From assembly GCA_964059195.1 (NCBI GenBank), contig CAXKWD010000007.1, positions 26,237,023 to 26,301,022 of the forward strand: a DNA stretch of 64,000 bases. The letters are read 5' to 3'. Source of the stretch: Ectobius pallidus (Eukaryota > Arthropoda > Insecta > Blattodea > Ectobiidae). Below the pieces are notes generated by a model. That model was not told the origin of the DNA and did no database searches. It was given only the letters and a program-made list of their open reading frames with translations. The translations under genes were made by a program, and so were the position numbers. This document shows positions 42,086 to 53,784 of this stretch, in pieces (position 1 is the first letter of the stretch; each line of letters starts with the position of its first letter).

Positions 42086-42871
42086 CTAGTCTAATATTTC
42101 TGCATCTGGTTCAAATTTAGATTCCATGTTCTCTTGTACCTTCTTGGTAAAGAGTTCTTTAGTCTCCTTCACCAAAAATCTATCCATTTCCCAACTATCC
42201 AATTCCTTATTCCTGTAATTTATTCTACTTCTAATTCTGACCTTCATTCTTACACGCACCATAAAGTGATCGGAGCCTACATTTGCTCCACGCATACTCC
42301 TCGTATCACATATGCTGGAGCAATGTCTACTGTCCACCAGCACATGATCTATCTGGTTGAATGTGTTGCCATCAGGGGATCGCCATGTCATTTTATGAAT
42401 TCTCTTGTGGGGGTACCATGTTCCTGTAACAACCAAGTTCCGTCCCTGGGCAAAGTCAACCATTCTACTCCCGTTATCATTGGTTCTCTCATGCAGTGAT
42501 TGTCTTCCACATGTTGGGTATAATGACAATTCTTTGTCCACCTGGGCATTGAAGTCCCCCAAAACAATTATCATGTCATAGCTAGGTATCGAATCACATA
42601 CACTCTCCAAATTAGTATAAAATTCCTCCTTCACTGCATCTGTTTTATCTTCTGTAGGGGCATGCACTGAAATCATGGTTAAGTTATAAAATTTTAGCTT
42701 AACTCTGATTTTACAGATCCTTTCATTAATGGGTTCGAATTGTGTAACATTTTCCATCATTCGTTTATGTACATAAAATCCTGTTCCAAATTCATGTCTA
42801 TCATCCTTGTTCCCACTATAAAATATACTAAAATCCTTCTTAGTTAAAACACCATCCCCCTTCCATCTCAT
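42086..42871 (-). pseudogene. LINE apurinic-type endonuclease domain (CFDP2-like)
   Basis: The 261-codon frame carries YDMIIVLGDFNAQVDKEL, TWYPHKRIHKMTWRSPDG, QIDHVLVDSR and a GSDHFMVRVRMKV end. These are the GDFNA, W-x-SPDG, QIDH and SDH motifs of LINE endonucleases close to those in RTE and craniofacial-development-protein-2-like genes. Metal-binding and catalytic residues are present. The start of the domain (the N/E motif) is missing or lies upstream in another frame. The enzyme would nick target DNA for retrotransposition. Confidence 0.85.
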
Positions 42872-43542
42872 TTCTTACAGAGCACATATATCTATGTTAT
42901 ACTGTTTTAATTCTTCTCCAAGTTCAGTCATTGCTCCAGCTCTATTCATAGATCGGGCGTTCCAGGTCGCTAAGTTCATTCCGTTATTCCTTTTCCATAG
43001 CCATTGTCATTTACCATTAGAGCAGTCCTTCCGAGGCAGCATGTCGGGTTTCCTTACTTGAGGTTTTTCCGGGATGGGATTGTCAGCCCAAAGCCCAACC
43101 CCCAACCTGGAGGGCCAGGGGTTTGATTTTGGAGTCCCATCTCCTAGGAGGTTGTCTTCACTACGACTAAAGAGACCCTCCTACCCTTCGCAGTAGGTCA
43201 CCTCACTGGACCTATGGTGCTGCCGTTGACCGCCTAGAGGCTCATCCGCCACCAACCTAATGTGAACCCTGCTGCCGATTCACATTCTCTAGAGGATCCT
43301 CATCCGCGTACTGAGCCGTACTGAAGAATATCTTCTCCGCCCCAGACATCGTTGAGATCCTCTGCTGCTTCTTCTTCTGGAATACTTCTTCGTCTGACCC
43401 CTCACCATTGACCTGTCCGACAAGGGAGACCCTACCAGTAGCTAGGCTACCGTCGGCATAGCTCTCAGGCTGATTGGGGTACTCAAGCTCCGCCACCAAC
43501 GACAAGGTCATGTACTCCCTAGGCGGAGCTGTTGGACATTAC

Positions 43543-43791
43543 ATGATAATATTATAGGAGAAAAAATTCCTCTGACACTGGGAATTGAACCCAGAAACTT
43601 TGGATATCCGTACCAATGCTCTTACCAACTGAGCTACGCCAGAATTCAATTCACAGCGCCAGATAGAATCTCTCTCCTATGACTGGCTGCCCTTAATGGT
43701 CTACTTCACTGACAGACAAGTTATGTCATATGCAGTACTGTGAGACACACTAATTAGTGATTTTGTGATTTTTCTCCTATAATATTATCAT
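43543..43791. mobile_element. 249-bp unit with 23-bp inverted ends around a tRNA-like sequence
   Basis: ATGATAATATTATAGGAGAA at the left is repeated exactly in inverse at 43,769-43,791 (23 bp in all). Between them lies a tRNA-sized sequence on the minus strand. No clear target duplication is visible beyond AT-rich palindromic flanks. Confidence 0.7.
43571..43643 (-). other. tRNA-like sequence, SINE or pseudo-tRNA (73 nt)
   Basis: It folds as a cloverleaf on the minus strand: a 7-bp acceptor with two G-U pairs, D stem GCTC/GAGC, T arm CTGGG-TTCAATT-CCCAG. The A box TAGCTCAGTTGG and B box GGTTCAATTCC are good. The anticodon stem has a T-T mismatch and the loop ACGGATA lacks U33, so a working tRNA is unlikely. 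I read it as a SINE head or tRNA pseudogene. Confidence 0.65.
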
Positions 43792-43917
43792 AATTATCTT
43801 TAGTGGGGTCCCTTACGGTCAAATTCCACCTTAATGTGGACACACCGGATAAAAGCACCAATTTTTTTTTTTCAGGTGTTACTTAGGTACTTAGCTTTCA
43901 ATTTTAGATAGGAGCCA

Positions 43918-44512
43918 ACTCTTTATAAAGCCTAATAAAATGAACACAATGAACAAATATTATCATTTTATTTTTACTTACAATTTTCATAGCTCTGAAC
44001 CACAAACATTTTTAATAAACTACCAGTGTAAATTTCTTAAACGTCCTGGAGTCAATTAATAATGGAGGGCGAAGCCGGGGGCACCAGCTATAAAATATTA
44101 ATGGTTTAACTCTTGAAATATCGCTGGTAATAAAAATCCAAACAAACCACTCCTTCCCCTGAAACATTATATAATTTCTGAAAATTACACTGAATTGATC
44201 AAATAAAATTCACATCATATTCATCTGTCAACAAACAGTTGAGAAACAATACGTATTATGTGTTCACAGTTAGCTTTGTAACTGCATAATCGAATCTGAG
44301 ATCGTTTTTTTTTTTTTTTTTTTTTCAGGCGGCGCTTTCTAATCGTGGAATGTACTCTGAAGCTGGAATTTTAGCTGTTTCATTAATTATTAATGGCTTA
44401 GTTAATTTAAAAATAAAAAATTAAGAGTATAATAACTATTAAAGCATTATATTCATTAACATTTGCACGCGAATCATTCATTATCGTGGGCGAAGCCACG
44501 GGCACCTACTAG
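43918..44512 (+). mobile_element. Helitron-like non-autonomous element, copy 2
   Basis: Close copy of 2068-2657, ending in the same hairpin and CTAG, then T. It has a 22-base T run at 44,306-44,327 where copy 1 has six, and the 44,402-44,479 block is inverted relative to copy 1. Confidence 0.75.
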
Positions 44513-45444
44513 TGTATTACATCGATAGCATCAGAATCTGTTAAAGCCCAGTATTATAAAGTTCCCAAAGCCCTATGTGAACACTATAAACAATAAAACT
44601 GAAAATTTTCAGTATATTTTCGGAAATTATATAAATTTTCAAGGGAAGGGGTGGCTTACTTGAATTTTAATGTTGACCGCGTTACTTCCCCCGCTTAAGT
44701 GTGCAAAATTTCGTGCAAATTGGTCAAGAAATGTAGTGTTAAAGTGGTGCCTCCACCATTTGTTGTGATGAAAGTTTTAACCTTTATAATGTGTTACCTT
44801 TTAGTATTTTATAAAAACCATAATAGAAGACATAACATTAACTTTATTAACACCAATTACACTGTTAAACACACATTTTGTGACATGGAAATTTGTAGGT
44901 GTTTCCGATGTATTGAGGCACCCTAATAAATTTAAAAACAGAAATTGCCTATCACCCACAGATTTTTAGTAACAAGCATTTATATATCCTGCAAGTATTG
45001 CAATAACAATGAAAACAAATTTAAATAAACTGTGAATGTAAACAGTGAGTAATACACTTGTTGCTAAAAGAAGACATTCTTCTCCACCCTACCCCTTCAT
45101 TCATAATTTTTTAATTAACATTTTACTTTATTTTTAAATATAACAAGAACAAAAGCAGTGATCATTACAACAGTTTTGTGAGTCACTGTATGCATATTGT
45201 ACCACTTCGTGTAATGTAGTATGTATCAGCAGTGTAGCAGTGTGTTAAGACAAGTTCATTCCAGTATAGGCCTATCACATGCAAGAAGTATGCACCCAAA
45301 TGAGATTGTGCATTACTAGGCATTTACCCGCGTATGTAGTTACTGAATTTCCTACGTCGTCTTTACTAACGTGTTTGTGTTCTACATACTTGGTTTATTT
45401 TTATTATTGTACTGTGATTGTCTGTGAATTAACAAGTCAATACA
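44513..45444. other. No gene; inverted, diverged Helitron-like segment
   Basis: Around 44,590-44,665 the sequence (AATTATATAAATTTTCAAGG, then GGAAGGGGTGG) resembles the inverse of 44,115-44,200 in the neighbouring Helitron. The rest is AT-rich without signals. Confidence 0.5.
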
Positions 45445-46073
45445 ATGCCTAGGCAATGTGTAAATAATGTCAACAGTTTTTGTTATGTGTGTGAAGAAAT
45501 AACTTTTAAATCGCAAAAACGTAATTTCACCCAACTTGTGCGAAGAGCTTACGAACTTTATTTCGGAGTTAAAGTAGGAGATCAAGATGAGTCATGGGCC
45601 TCTCACATATGTTGCAAGACTTGTGTAACATTGTTAACAGGTTGATTGAAAGGTGAAAAACATAATGTGTGATTTTCAGTACCACTGGTGTGGAGAGAAC
45701 CAAAAGACTATCCAACAGATTGTTACTTTTGCCTCACTAAAATACAGGGCATCGTACTGAAGTCCAAGCATGCTGTGCAATATCCCAATTTACCATCAGC
45801 CCGGCCCGTCGAACATAGTGAAGAACTTCCTATCCCAAACCCACCAGAATCGTGGAGTTTGGACGAAGAAGAATGTGCTGGTGATCAAGCTGATGTTGTG
45901 CAATTCGCACAGGAAATCGAAAATAATCCAGACTTTCAAGCACCAAAATGTTCAACAAAGCCACATCTGATTTCAAAAGCTGAACTGAATGATTTAGTTC
46001 GAGATTTAAAACTAGCAAAATCACAGTCAGAACTCCTAGCATCCAGATTAAAAAGATGGAATCTCCTTGAAGG
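45445..46073 (+). pseudogene. Widespread arthropod protein family, 5' half of pseudogene
   Basis: The first frame (MPRQCVNNVNSFCYVCEEIT, then ASHICCKTCVTLL) and, after a short break, WREPKDYPTDCYFCLTKIQG and SKAELNDLVRDLKLAKSQSE with ending WNLLEG. These match, from memory, the N-terminal Cys-rich part of an uncharacterised protein family that occurs in many copies in insect and other arthropod genomes. Function is unknown. Its multi-copy nature suggests a transposon link. A stop and a 25-base gap near 45,645 disrupt it. The sequence resumes at 48,582. Confidence 0.65.
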
Positions 46074-46653
46074 CAGGGGTGCCCACAGGGGGGGGGGTTA
46101 AGACGCAGACTGCGTCATTGAAATTTCTGGGGGGGGGGGGCAAAATATTATAATTTTATGAATTTTCTGGGGAGGGGGTTGAAAATTGTTGAAAAATTTG
46201 AGTTTTATATGTTAAAATAAAAACGGTCAAGTTTTATAACTTTAAAAGATCTCTTCTAATTCTTTAGAAGTGAATAGTCAATAAATTAGTGCCCATACCC
46301 GGGGGTGGGGGGGGGGGCGCAAGGGAAAAAATGTATATAAATAATTATTAGTCAGGTGTTTTTATTTTAAGACAATTATTTGAAAGCCAGTAGAGACATA
46401 AACAGTTTGCTGAAGTTTTACCAAATCGACAACATGGAAGCAGAATCCACAGTGGGGTTTTGACCCCCAAAAGTCAAAACCTAAAATTCTAGATTTGTAT
46501 TTTTTTAAAAATATTTAATTAAACAAGATTTGTTGGTGTGTCAAATATGATATAGCAGTTGTTTTCTTCTCATAACATAATGAGTAGGCCTATTATGTCC
46601 ACTGTTCCATGTGTTATTAAACTTTTCTTATAAATAGTAATAAGTATGATAAC

Positions 46654-47390
46654 TAGGGACCGGATTTTTAGGTTTTTAAAAACACTGTTTTAGGTTTTCG
46701 ATTAGGTGAAATAGTTTTTTTTAGGTTTTTGTCCAAAATATCGTTTTTCGGGTAGAATAATTGGTTTAATGAACTTGAATGTGCTATATAGGATTCAATA
46801 CATAATACTTGTAAAGTTTAACCTAACAAAATTGACTTAAATTTGGGTAAACTTGCTTTAGGACAATATTACCCAATATTACCCAATTGGTTACAGTATA
46901 TCACTAAATATCTTTCAAGATTCTCAACTGTGAAGTTCTTCCTGTTATCTCTTAGAATACATTTAAAGGCAGAAAATGTACTTTCAACCTCACATGACGT
47001 CAGCAATGGTTGTTCGCACGAATATTTTAAAAGGAATACACCGGTACTCTTAGGCCTACACTTTCTCTCTTGATACTGTCATCCTAAACGACACTGGATT
47101 GAACGAAACGCTGGTGCTATTAATTTCAACTCGACAAAATTTGTCTCTCCGCAAAATATCGATTTATCAACTGACAAACAAAAAATACAAAAAAGTAGCC
47201 TAAATTAGATATTTTAGGTTTTATATCCCATTTAGGTACATTTAGGTATTTATACCCCATTCAGGTATTTTTAGGTGCCACAGAATTAATGTGGGTGAAT
47301 CCTATGGACATGATTCGAAAAAGTGTATTATCGCTTTTTGTTTTGGAAGTAAGGAGAAAAATAGGTAAAAACCTAAGAATCCGGTCCCTA
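46654..47390. mobile_element. Nested hAT-like MITE, 737 bp
   Basis: Inverted ends TAGGGACCGGATTTTTAGGT and TAGGGACCGGATTCTTAGGT, flanked by ATGATAAC and TTGATAAC (8 bp, one mismatch). It contains many TTTAGGT words. Similar in design to the element at 718-1364. Confidence 0.75.
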
Positions 47391-47395
47391 TTGAT

Positions 47396-48260
47396 AACTT
47401 AGGTAACAATTTCTTGTTTAAGTTGCCATGTCTTAGAGTATAGTAAACAAATTTGCTAACTAGTTTTTTTGTGCTAAAATAGCGTAAAATGTGATTTTCA
47501 TTAGTTCAATACTTAAAAATTTTCCGGGGGTGGACCCCCCGCTTAAGTAATGATTTCTTATTTACATTGGCATGACTTAGAGTGTGGTAAACAAATTTCC
47601 TAACTAGTTTTTCTGTGCTAAAATAGCGTAAAATGTGATTTTCATTAGTTCAATACTTAAAAATTTTCCGGGGGTGGACCCCCCGCTTAAGTAATGATTT
47701 CTTATTTACATTGGCATGTCTTAGAGTGTGGTAAACAAATATCCTAACTAGTTTTTCTGTGCTAAAATAGCGTAAAATGTGATTTTCATTAGTTCAATCT
47801 TTAAAAATTTTCCGGGGGTGGACCCCCCACTTAGGTAATGATTTATTATTTACAATGGCATGTCTTAGAGTTTTGTAAACAAATTTCCTAACTAGTTTCT
47901 CAGTGCTAAAATAGAGTAAAATATGATTTTCATTAGTTCAATATTCAAAAATTTCCCAGGGGTGGACACCCAACTTAGAGAACAATTTCTTGTTTACATT
48001 GGCATGTCTTAGTGTATGGTAAACAAATTTGCTAACTAGTTTTTGAGTGCTAATGTAGCGTAAAATGTCATTTTCATTAGTTCAATATTTAAAAATTTTC
48101 CAGGGGTGGACCCCCCGCTTAGGTTATGATTTCTTATTTACATTGGAAAGTCTTAGAGTATGGTAAACAAATTTCCTAACTAGTTTTTCTGTGCTAAAAT
48201 AGCGTAAAATGTGATTTTCATTAGTTCAATTTTTAAAAATTTTCTGGGGATGGACCCCCG
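47396..48260. repeat. Six-unit tandem array, period about 145 bp
   Basis: Each unit runs from a CTTA(A/G)GTAATGATTTCTTA-like start through TGCTAAAATAGCGTAAAATG to a G/C-rich block TCCGGGGGTGGACCCCCCGC. The units differ by scattered substitutions. The G/C block in each unit could form a hairpin. Confidence 0.85.
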
Positions 48261-48581
48261 ACCCCCTTTTTTGGGGGTTTTCCAAACCCCCCTGGCATGT
48301 TCAACCCTCCCCGCAATTATTTTCTGGCTACATCATTGTTGCACTTATATTATTATTATTATATTATTAATATAATGTTACAAAGTGGCCAAGAAGTTAA
48401 AGCGACAAAAAAATAAATTTATTTAAAAAATTGCCCCTCTAGAAAATATCATATGGGCGCCCTTGTCGACAACCAATCAGGTTGGGGGGAGAGCAATGAA
48501 GTTTGGGGGGGGGGTGAGCAATGAAGTTTGGGGGGGTGAGTCATGAAGTTTGGGCGGGGGGGTGGGCACCCCTGTTGAAGG

Positions 48582-49234
48582 TGACATACATATAACTGAC
48601 TTTCGAAATCATCAAAAAGGACTTACACATTATTTCGCTCATTAAGGGATTTTGGTGTAGGCTACTGCACGGATGTTGACAACTTATTTGATGCATTGGG
48701 GCAGGAACATGAACCAAGCAATTTGCGCCTATTTATTGATTCTTCTAAACTTAGCTTAAAAGGGAACGGAAGGGGGTTCATGTATCTGAAACAAAAATTT
48801 CCGAGAGTTAGTGAGGCAAAAATTAAAGAGGCCATATTTGTTGTTACCGCAAGTACGAGAAGTTATGAAAGATGGCAAATATGACAACATGTTGAATGAA
48901 GCTGAACTAAGAGCACGGAAAGCGTTTAAAACAATTGTGACCAATTTTCTTGGATATGCCAAAACTGAAAACTACAAAGACCTTGTGACTGAATTAGGCT
49001 ACTTAGTGCCTACAGCGAAATAGGATGTAACATCATATTAAAATTAACTTTCTGGATGATCAACTCGATTTAATTCCTGAAAATTTGGGTGCCGTAAGCG
49101 ACGAACATGGGGAACAATTCCACCAGGACGTTGCAACTATGGAAAAGAGATGCCAAGGCAAATGGAGTCCTAGTTTGCTTGCTGATTACTGCTGGACATT
49201 GATCCGAGATGCCGCAGTGACAAAATATCGCTAA
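48582..49234 (+). pseudogene. Widespread arthropod protein family, 3' half of pseudogene
   Basis: Continues the 45,445-46,073 frame: DIHITDFRNHQKG, then YCTDVDNLFDALGQEHEPSN and LRLFIDSSKLSLK. After that a block usual to the family (GNK-x-PSIP onward) is missing. The reading resumes in MYLKQKFPRVSEAKIKEAIF, NFLGYAKTENYKDLV and finally, in another frame, HGEQFHQDVATMEKRCQGKW and LLADYCW. The deletion and at least three shifts mark it as dead. Confidence 0.65.
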
Positions 49235-49895
49235 AAAAACTTGTAATAAAATTTTGAATTAAATAAGCTTATAATATTAAGGACATACAGAAATTAATAT
49301 ATTTCAGTATAACACAAAACACTTCGTAGCAAACAAATAGTGGGTGATAGAGAAAATCCAAGGTCATTTTCTGCTTTCTGGTAAAATTGTTTTATCCATG
49401 CCACAAAAAGTTTATTTTTGTTTACCAGTGCTACATGTAGAATACATTCATATTCTGCTAGTTAGAAATATGTGTAATTATTCATATTTAATCACATAGT
49501 TTATGATGACTCTACAAATTGATACAGATTATTGCAATGCATCGATTATATATTAATTAATATAGACATATCTCTCATACCTTTTATAAGTTGTAACTCA
49601 GAGCTACCAGCACACACACACGGAAGGGTCGACGGGGTGATGTCGTCGTAACCTCTTCAATCTTCTCTCGGGCCCAGGGCGTGGCCACTGACAGGGCTGC
49701 TGCCTGACTCCCTTTGTACATATTTAGATTCCTACTTATACCAAGATAATGCTTAGATTGCACTATGTGTAAGTAGGCTGTACTCAATCGTTGTGTTTGA
49801 TAGTTGTGGCAATCAAAGTTGCTCAACAGATTTGCAATCTGTAGCTGGCCACAACAGTAGATTTATTTATTATTTTATTTTATTTACTTATTTAT
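49235..49895. other. No gene recognised
   Basis: AT-rich, except a GC-richer patch at about 49,600-49,700 without motifs. Confidence 0.5.
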
Positions 49896-50400
49896 TACGT
49901 AAACGTGTGACAGCAGAACTCTCAAACTGTGCCTCATTTCACATTACAGACTTTTTCCGTGAATTTTCCAAATTTTTTTCTTCCTGTCAATTACGAAAAA
50001 AAAAAATCAGCCAAATCGGTCTAGCCGTTCTCAAGTGATGCTCCGTCATACATGTGGCAATTGATTTTAATGGCTTGGTTGCAAGACTCGCACTTCTTTT
50101 TTTGTTTTGTTATTTGTTATGAAAACATGTGACAGCAGAACTCTCAACCTATGTCACACTTTTGTCAAACTTCTATTTTGTTATGAAAACATGTGACAGC
50201 AGAACTCTCAAACTGTGCCTCATTTCACATTTCCGACTTTTCCCGTGGATTTTCCAAAAATTTTCTTTCATACAAATCTTGTCCTGACAATACGAACACA
50301 ACGAAAAAAGAAAGAAAAAAAAAATCAGCCAATTCGGTCGAGCCGTTCTCAAGTGATGCGGCAACATACATTTTGGCAATTGATTTTATTTAAAAAAATG
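49896..50400. repeat. Tandem duplication, about 280-bp spacing
   Basis: Two related blocks (about 49,900-50,075 and 50,180-50,392) share AGCAGAACTCTCAAACTGTG, CCTCATTTCACATT, AAATCAGCCAA and AGCCGTTCTCAAGTGATGC. Phrases of the latter kind are common in LINE 3' ends, so this may be a duplicated retroelement tail. Confidence 0.65.
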
Positions 50401-50964
50401 TAGAGTTTCATTGTCGGTATCATGGATTGGGCTATAGCACGGATTCACAGAATTAAACTCAATGCGTTTCAAAAAATTAAAATACTTGTTTTAGTTGAAG
50501 TGTTTACTAGAAAAATATGTGACTCTGTGATTAATAATAGAATTTTATCCTATTAGGCCTACATTACAATATAAGTGCTTATTGCAAAAGTGCTTGTAAA
50601 ATTGTCTCAGCCTCGCGCAAATTTCATTGTTTTGCAAGACATAAAGCCCGAGTCTACACACATGTGGGTAGTTTACAACTAAACCTCAGATAATATTTAC
50701 AAAACAGCTTCAAATCCAAGATTTAGGCTTTAGCTAGTAAGCTAGTAGTGTACATAATTTAAGCAAACGGTAGAACGGTATTCGAGAAGTTGTGATTTTT
50801 TTTCCATATAAAGTAAAGGTTGACAAATTCATCCCCCAAGAACGATAGTCCAAATATTACATTTAGTTTATGATATTTGCTGTTTTTTTAGGCATCCATA
50901 CATAGGCTACAGACATGTTTGTAAAATATATTTTTAAGTCAGGAGACCTCAAAACTTGTATTTA
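50401..50964. other. No gene recognised
   Basis: AT-rich spacer. Confidence 0.5.
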
Positions 50965-51616
50965 TACGAGTCAATAAGTATCCACACTTTCTGTTTAATC
51001 TTTTGTAGGTTGGCTTACCGTTTTATGCTCGCGCACATCGATATATTGTTCATTTGTCTCTTATTGTGGAATGTTTGACCCTTATGACTCCACTGAGTGT
51101 TGCGCTGTTGCAGAGTATACCTGGCTGCACCGCTCAGTGTTTGCTCCAAAGAAAAACAGCGTGCAGTGATTTTTTTGTCGTCTGAAGGTGTACCAAGAAC
51201 CGAAATCCATCGAAGACTTGCCGCACAATGTGGGGGCAATGTTTTACCAATGGACTGAAAAGTTCAAAAATGGTCGGACAAGTGTGAAAGACGAGAGAAG
51301 AACAGGACACCCATCCACATCCACTAGTGACGCCAACATTGAGTAAGAGCATATCAAGATTCAGACAAACCGAAGACTGGCTCACTTAAAGATGCCTTAA
51401 GGGGCCGTCGATTCACCACAGACCAAGAACTAAAAGAAGCGGTGCATACGTGGCTTGCTACTTAGCGAACAACTTTTTTTTTCTGAGGGCATCAGGAAAC
51501 TTGTACAGCGATGGATCAAATGCTGTATAGAAAAATGAGGTTATTGAAAGCTTTGTATTGTTCTTGTAATAAATTAAAAAAAAGAGAGTGCGGATACTTA
51601 TTGACCTACCCTCGTA
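50965..51616 (+). mobile_element. Internally deleted mariner element
   Basis: The left end TACGAG, then TCAATAAGTATCC, and the right end (inward TACGAGGGTAGGTCAATAAG, then TATCCGCAC) form inverted ends. The left arm lacks about 8 bases. The total of about 650 bp is half a normal mariner. Confidence 0.8.
51130..51530 (+). pseudogene. mariner transposase remnant
   Basis: The N-terminal HTH tail reads KSIEDLPHNVGAMFYQWTEK, then FKNGRTSVKDERRTGHPSTS. It then jumps to the extreme C-terminus RGRRFTTDQELKEAVHTWL, with SEGIRKLVQRWIKC. The whole DDD catalytic core is deleted. Remaining pieces are in broken frames. Confidence 0.8.
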
Positions 51617-53660
51617 GTACTGAAAACTCGACGTCTTATTATAGGGACAGACACAATTGGCTACTCTCTCTACCTCTGTCATAACTTATCTCCTGTGGTA
51701 GGCTACGGGCGGAAGAAGTTGTAAAATATGAAATATTGGCAATAAAATTCCCTCGAATTGTTCGAATTATTAATATCTCGAAATTGAATGCAGTTGAAGT
51801 GTATTTACAACGTTATCATGTGTCAGCCAAAACGAGAAGCGAAGAAACGCTTAAATGTTGTAGACCTATAGTCCAGTTATTCACTGCATGACCAGTCGGC
51901 TTCCTTTTGTAAGGAGGTAAAGTTTGCCGACAGCTCAACCCATATTTTTTTATTTTTAACGCACCAATCAGCTAGTTACCCCGGCCAATCAAAATCTAAG
52001 ATTGTCCTGCGACGGCTGTGACAGCTACTCGTCAACTCCGATTCGAGTGAAACGCGAGGTTGCAAGATCTAGATACAGTAAACAATACCACGTGTGAAAA
52101 GCGAGGGAAGAAATAAGATCAGTGATAACAGTGGGAGAATATTGCAACGTTGCTTTTGTTTTGGAAAGAGGAAACCAAGACCGATTTAGTCAGATCAATT
52201 AACATAAAGAAACACCGACTTAATGGTTTACTTCTTTGAAGCCGCCTGGCCATGCAATGAATAACTGCACTCGTATTTATTACTATTGATATAGGCTTGA
52301 TTGGTCACAGAGTCTTCCACCTGCTTGGATTTGAGAGCGCAAACTTCTGTTTTTCCATCAATAAACAATAACATAATCCGGCAGACCGCAAAAGGAAATG
52401 CTGACGTTTGACGCGCCGAGTGAGGACTATGAAAAGAAGAGAACTAGAAAGTCTAGTCTACTGTCCACTTCATATAAATATAAGTTATAACTACAACCTA
52501 CCTGAGTGCTGCACTAATATCCAAGTTAGTAATGTTATGGCAGTGCGGGAAGCTCATGTTCAATTTGAGGAAACACTCTATGGCACGGAACTATCACTGT
52601 TTGGATTTTTATTATACAAAACACTGACAATTCTAGCCATAAAGTATGCCACAAGGTCTTGCTTTCGTCCCTCAACCACTCTTCCTGGCTTCCTGTAGGC
52701 TACAGTTGTCTGCACCCATGATGAAACTTGTTGGATCTACCAGAACGCTACCTGAATGCATACAGAGTAGCGCAACTGATAGTTCTACACAAAAGTAGGG
52801 TATGCAATATGAAAACAAAAGTTTTAATTTTGGTTTCCCTAGGCTTAGGAATGAACACATCACGGATTCTTCCATAGGTTATGTGAGTGATACCTACTAT
52901 ACTTGTACGGAGCAAAAGTAAACAGCAGACTTGCCTTGACTAACTGTGCCCTGTCGTTTCATTGGTTAATCGCATCAGCGCATACTTCACGATAGTGCGA
53001 CAAGCTCAGTGTGATGTTTACTTCCATTCCGCCACACATCATATAGGCTTAGTTATTTATATCTTACGTGATTGTAAGTTATGTTATGTTATGTTATGTT
53101 AAGTGAGTCGCTTGATTTTGTATTTATATCATACGCTTGCATATTTTACAACATATATAGGATTATCTAGCAAATAAGATTTCATTTGTTTTTATTGTTG
53201 CCTTGGCAAACTTGTTAATTCTGAAGAAAAATAAGTGACATAAGCTACTAAATACAAGACGTATTTTACAACATAATTAACTAACTCAATTCGTTATATT
53301 TTTCATTCACATAATATGTGATGAAGTACAGCCCATATTGTAAGTTAAAGTAATAGGCATAACATCTAATAATTTATATCATAGAAGAAAATTGCGAGCC
53401 AGGGCCTTCAGAACTTAGCCTACGTCACCAATAAAGAAACATGCGAGGAAAAAGTTTATCCAGCAGCAAGAAGATACAGATTTTAAATATGTACAAAACA
53501 TTGGGAATGGAACCCGGGACCCTTGGCGCTTAATCTAAAAAATAAAGTTTACTGTATGTAATAGACTAAACAGTCTCAAAAACGAACTCTTGTGAACTGT
53601 GCTTTGTATTTGAAAATGGGCTCTTACGCTTGCCAGGCAATTCCTGTGGAGAGGGAGGAG
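51617..53660. other. No gene recognised; one GTTAT microsatellite
   Basis: A long stretch without motifs I can identify. A (GTTAT)n run lies at 53,077-53,101. A short tRNA B-box-like segment near 53,508-53,530 (minus) may be a SINE scrap. The 96-codon frame at 52,408 has no domain. Confidence 0.5.
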
Positions 53661-53784
53661 ACCTATCGGTAATTTTTGCATCCACCCTCCCCAGACAACA
53701 GCTACTGTACAATCATTAATTAAACCATTACAACACTAAATCACACCAAATACAAATAACAATAAAATTAACTATTTAAAATAA

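Larger units (their letters stand above)
40025..43515 (-). mobile_element. RTE-like LINE, near full length but decayed
   Basis: On the minus strand from about 43,515 to a GAA-rich 3' tail near 40,025. It contains a 5' short frame (43,511-43,257), an AP-type endonuclease, broken reverse transcriptase segments and a C-terminal domain. Target duplications were not identified. Confidence 0.8.
46074..48574. mobile_element. Non-autonomous hAT-like element, 2.5 kb
   Basis: Begins CAGGGGTGCCCAC and ends GTGGGCACCCCTG, a perfect 13-bp pair, flanked by the 7-base duplicate TTGAAGG (46,067-46,073 and 48,575-48,581). An eighth base is changed or shared. Runs of G occur near both ends. It contains another element and a six-unit tandem array. 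No transposase is seen. It interrupts a pseudogene frame between codons for E and G. Confidence 0.8.

Noticed and set aside
43571..43643. Functional tRNA gene
   Set aside because: The cloverleaf is good except for the anticodon arm, which has a T-T mismatch and lacks U33. Its place between inverted repeats fits a mobile unit.
46654..47390. Telomere-like TTAGG array
   Set aside because: TTTAGGT words recur, but irregularly and on both strands inside an element with its own inverted ends.
47396..48260. CRISPR-like array
   Set aside because: Units of about 145 bp repeat in full with no unique spacers, in a eukaryotic transposon.
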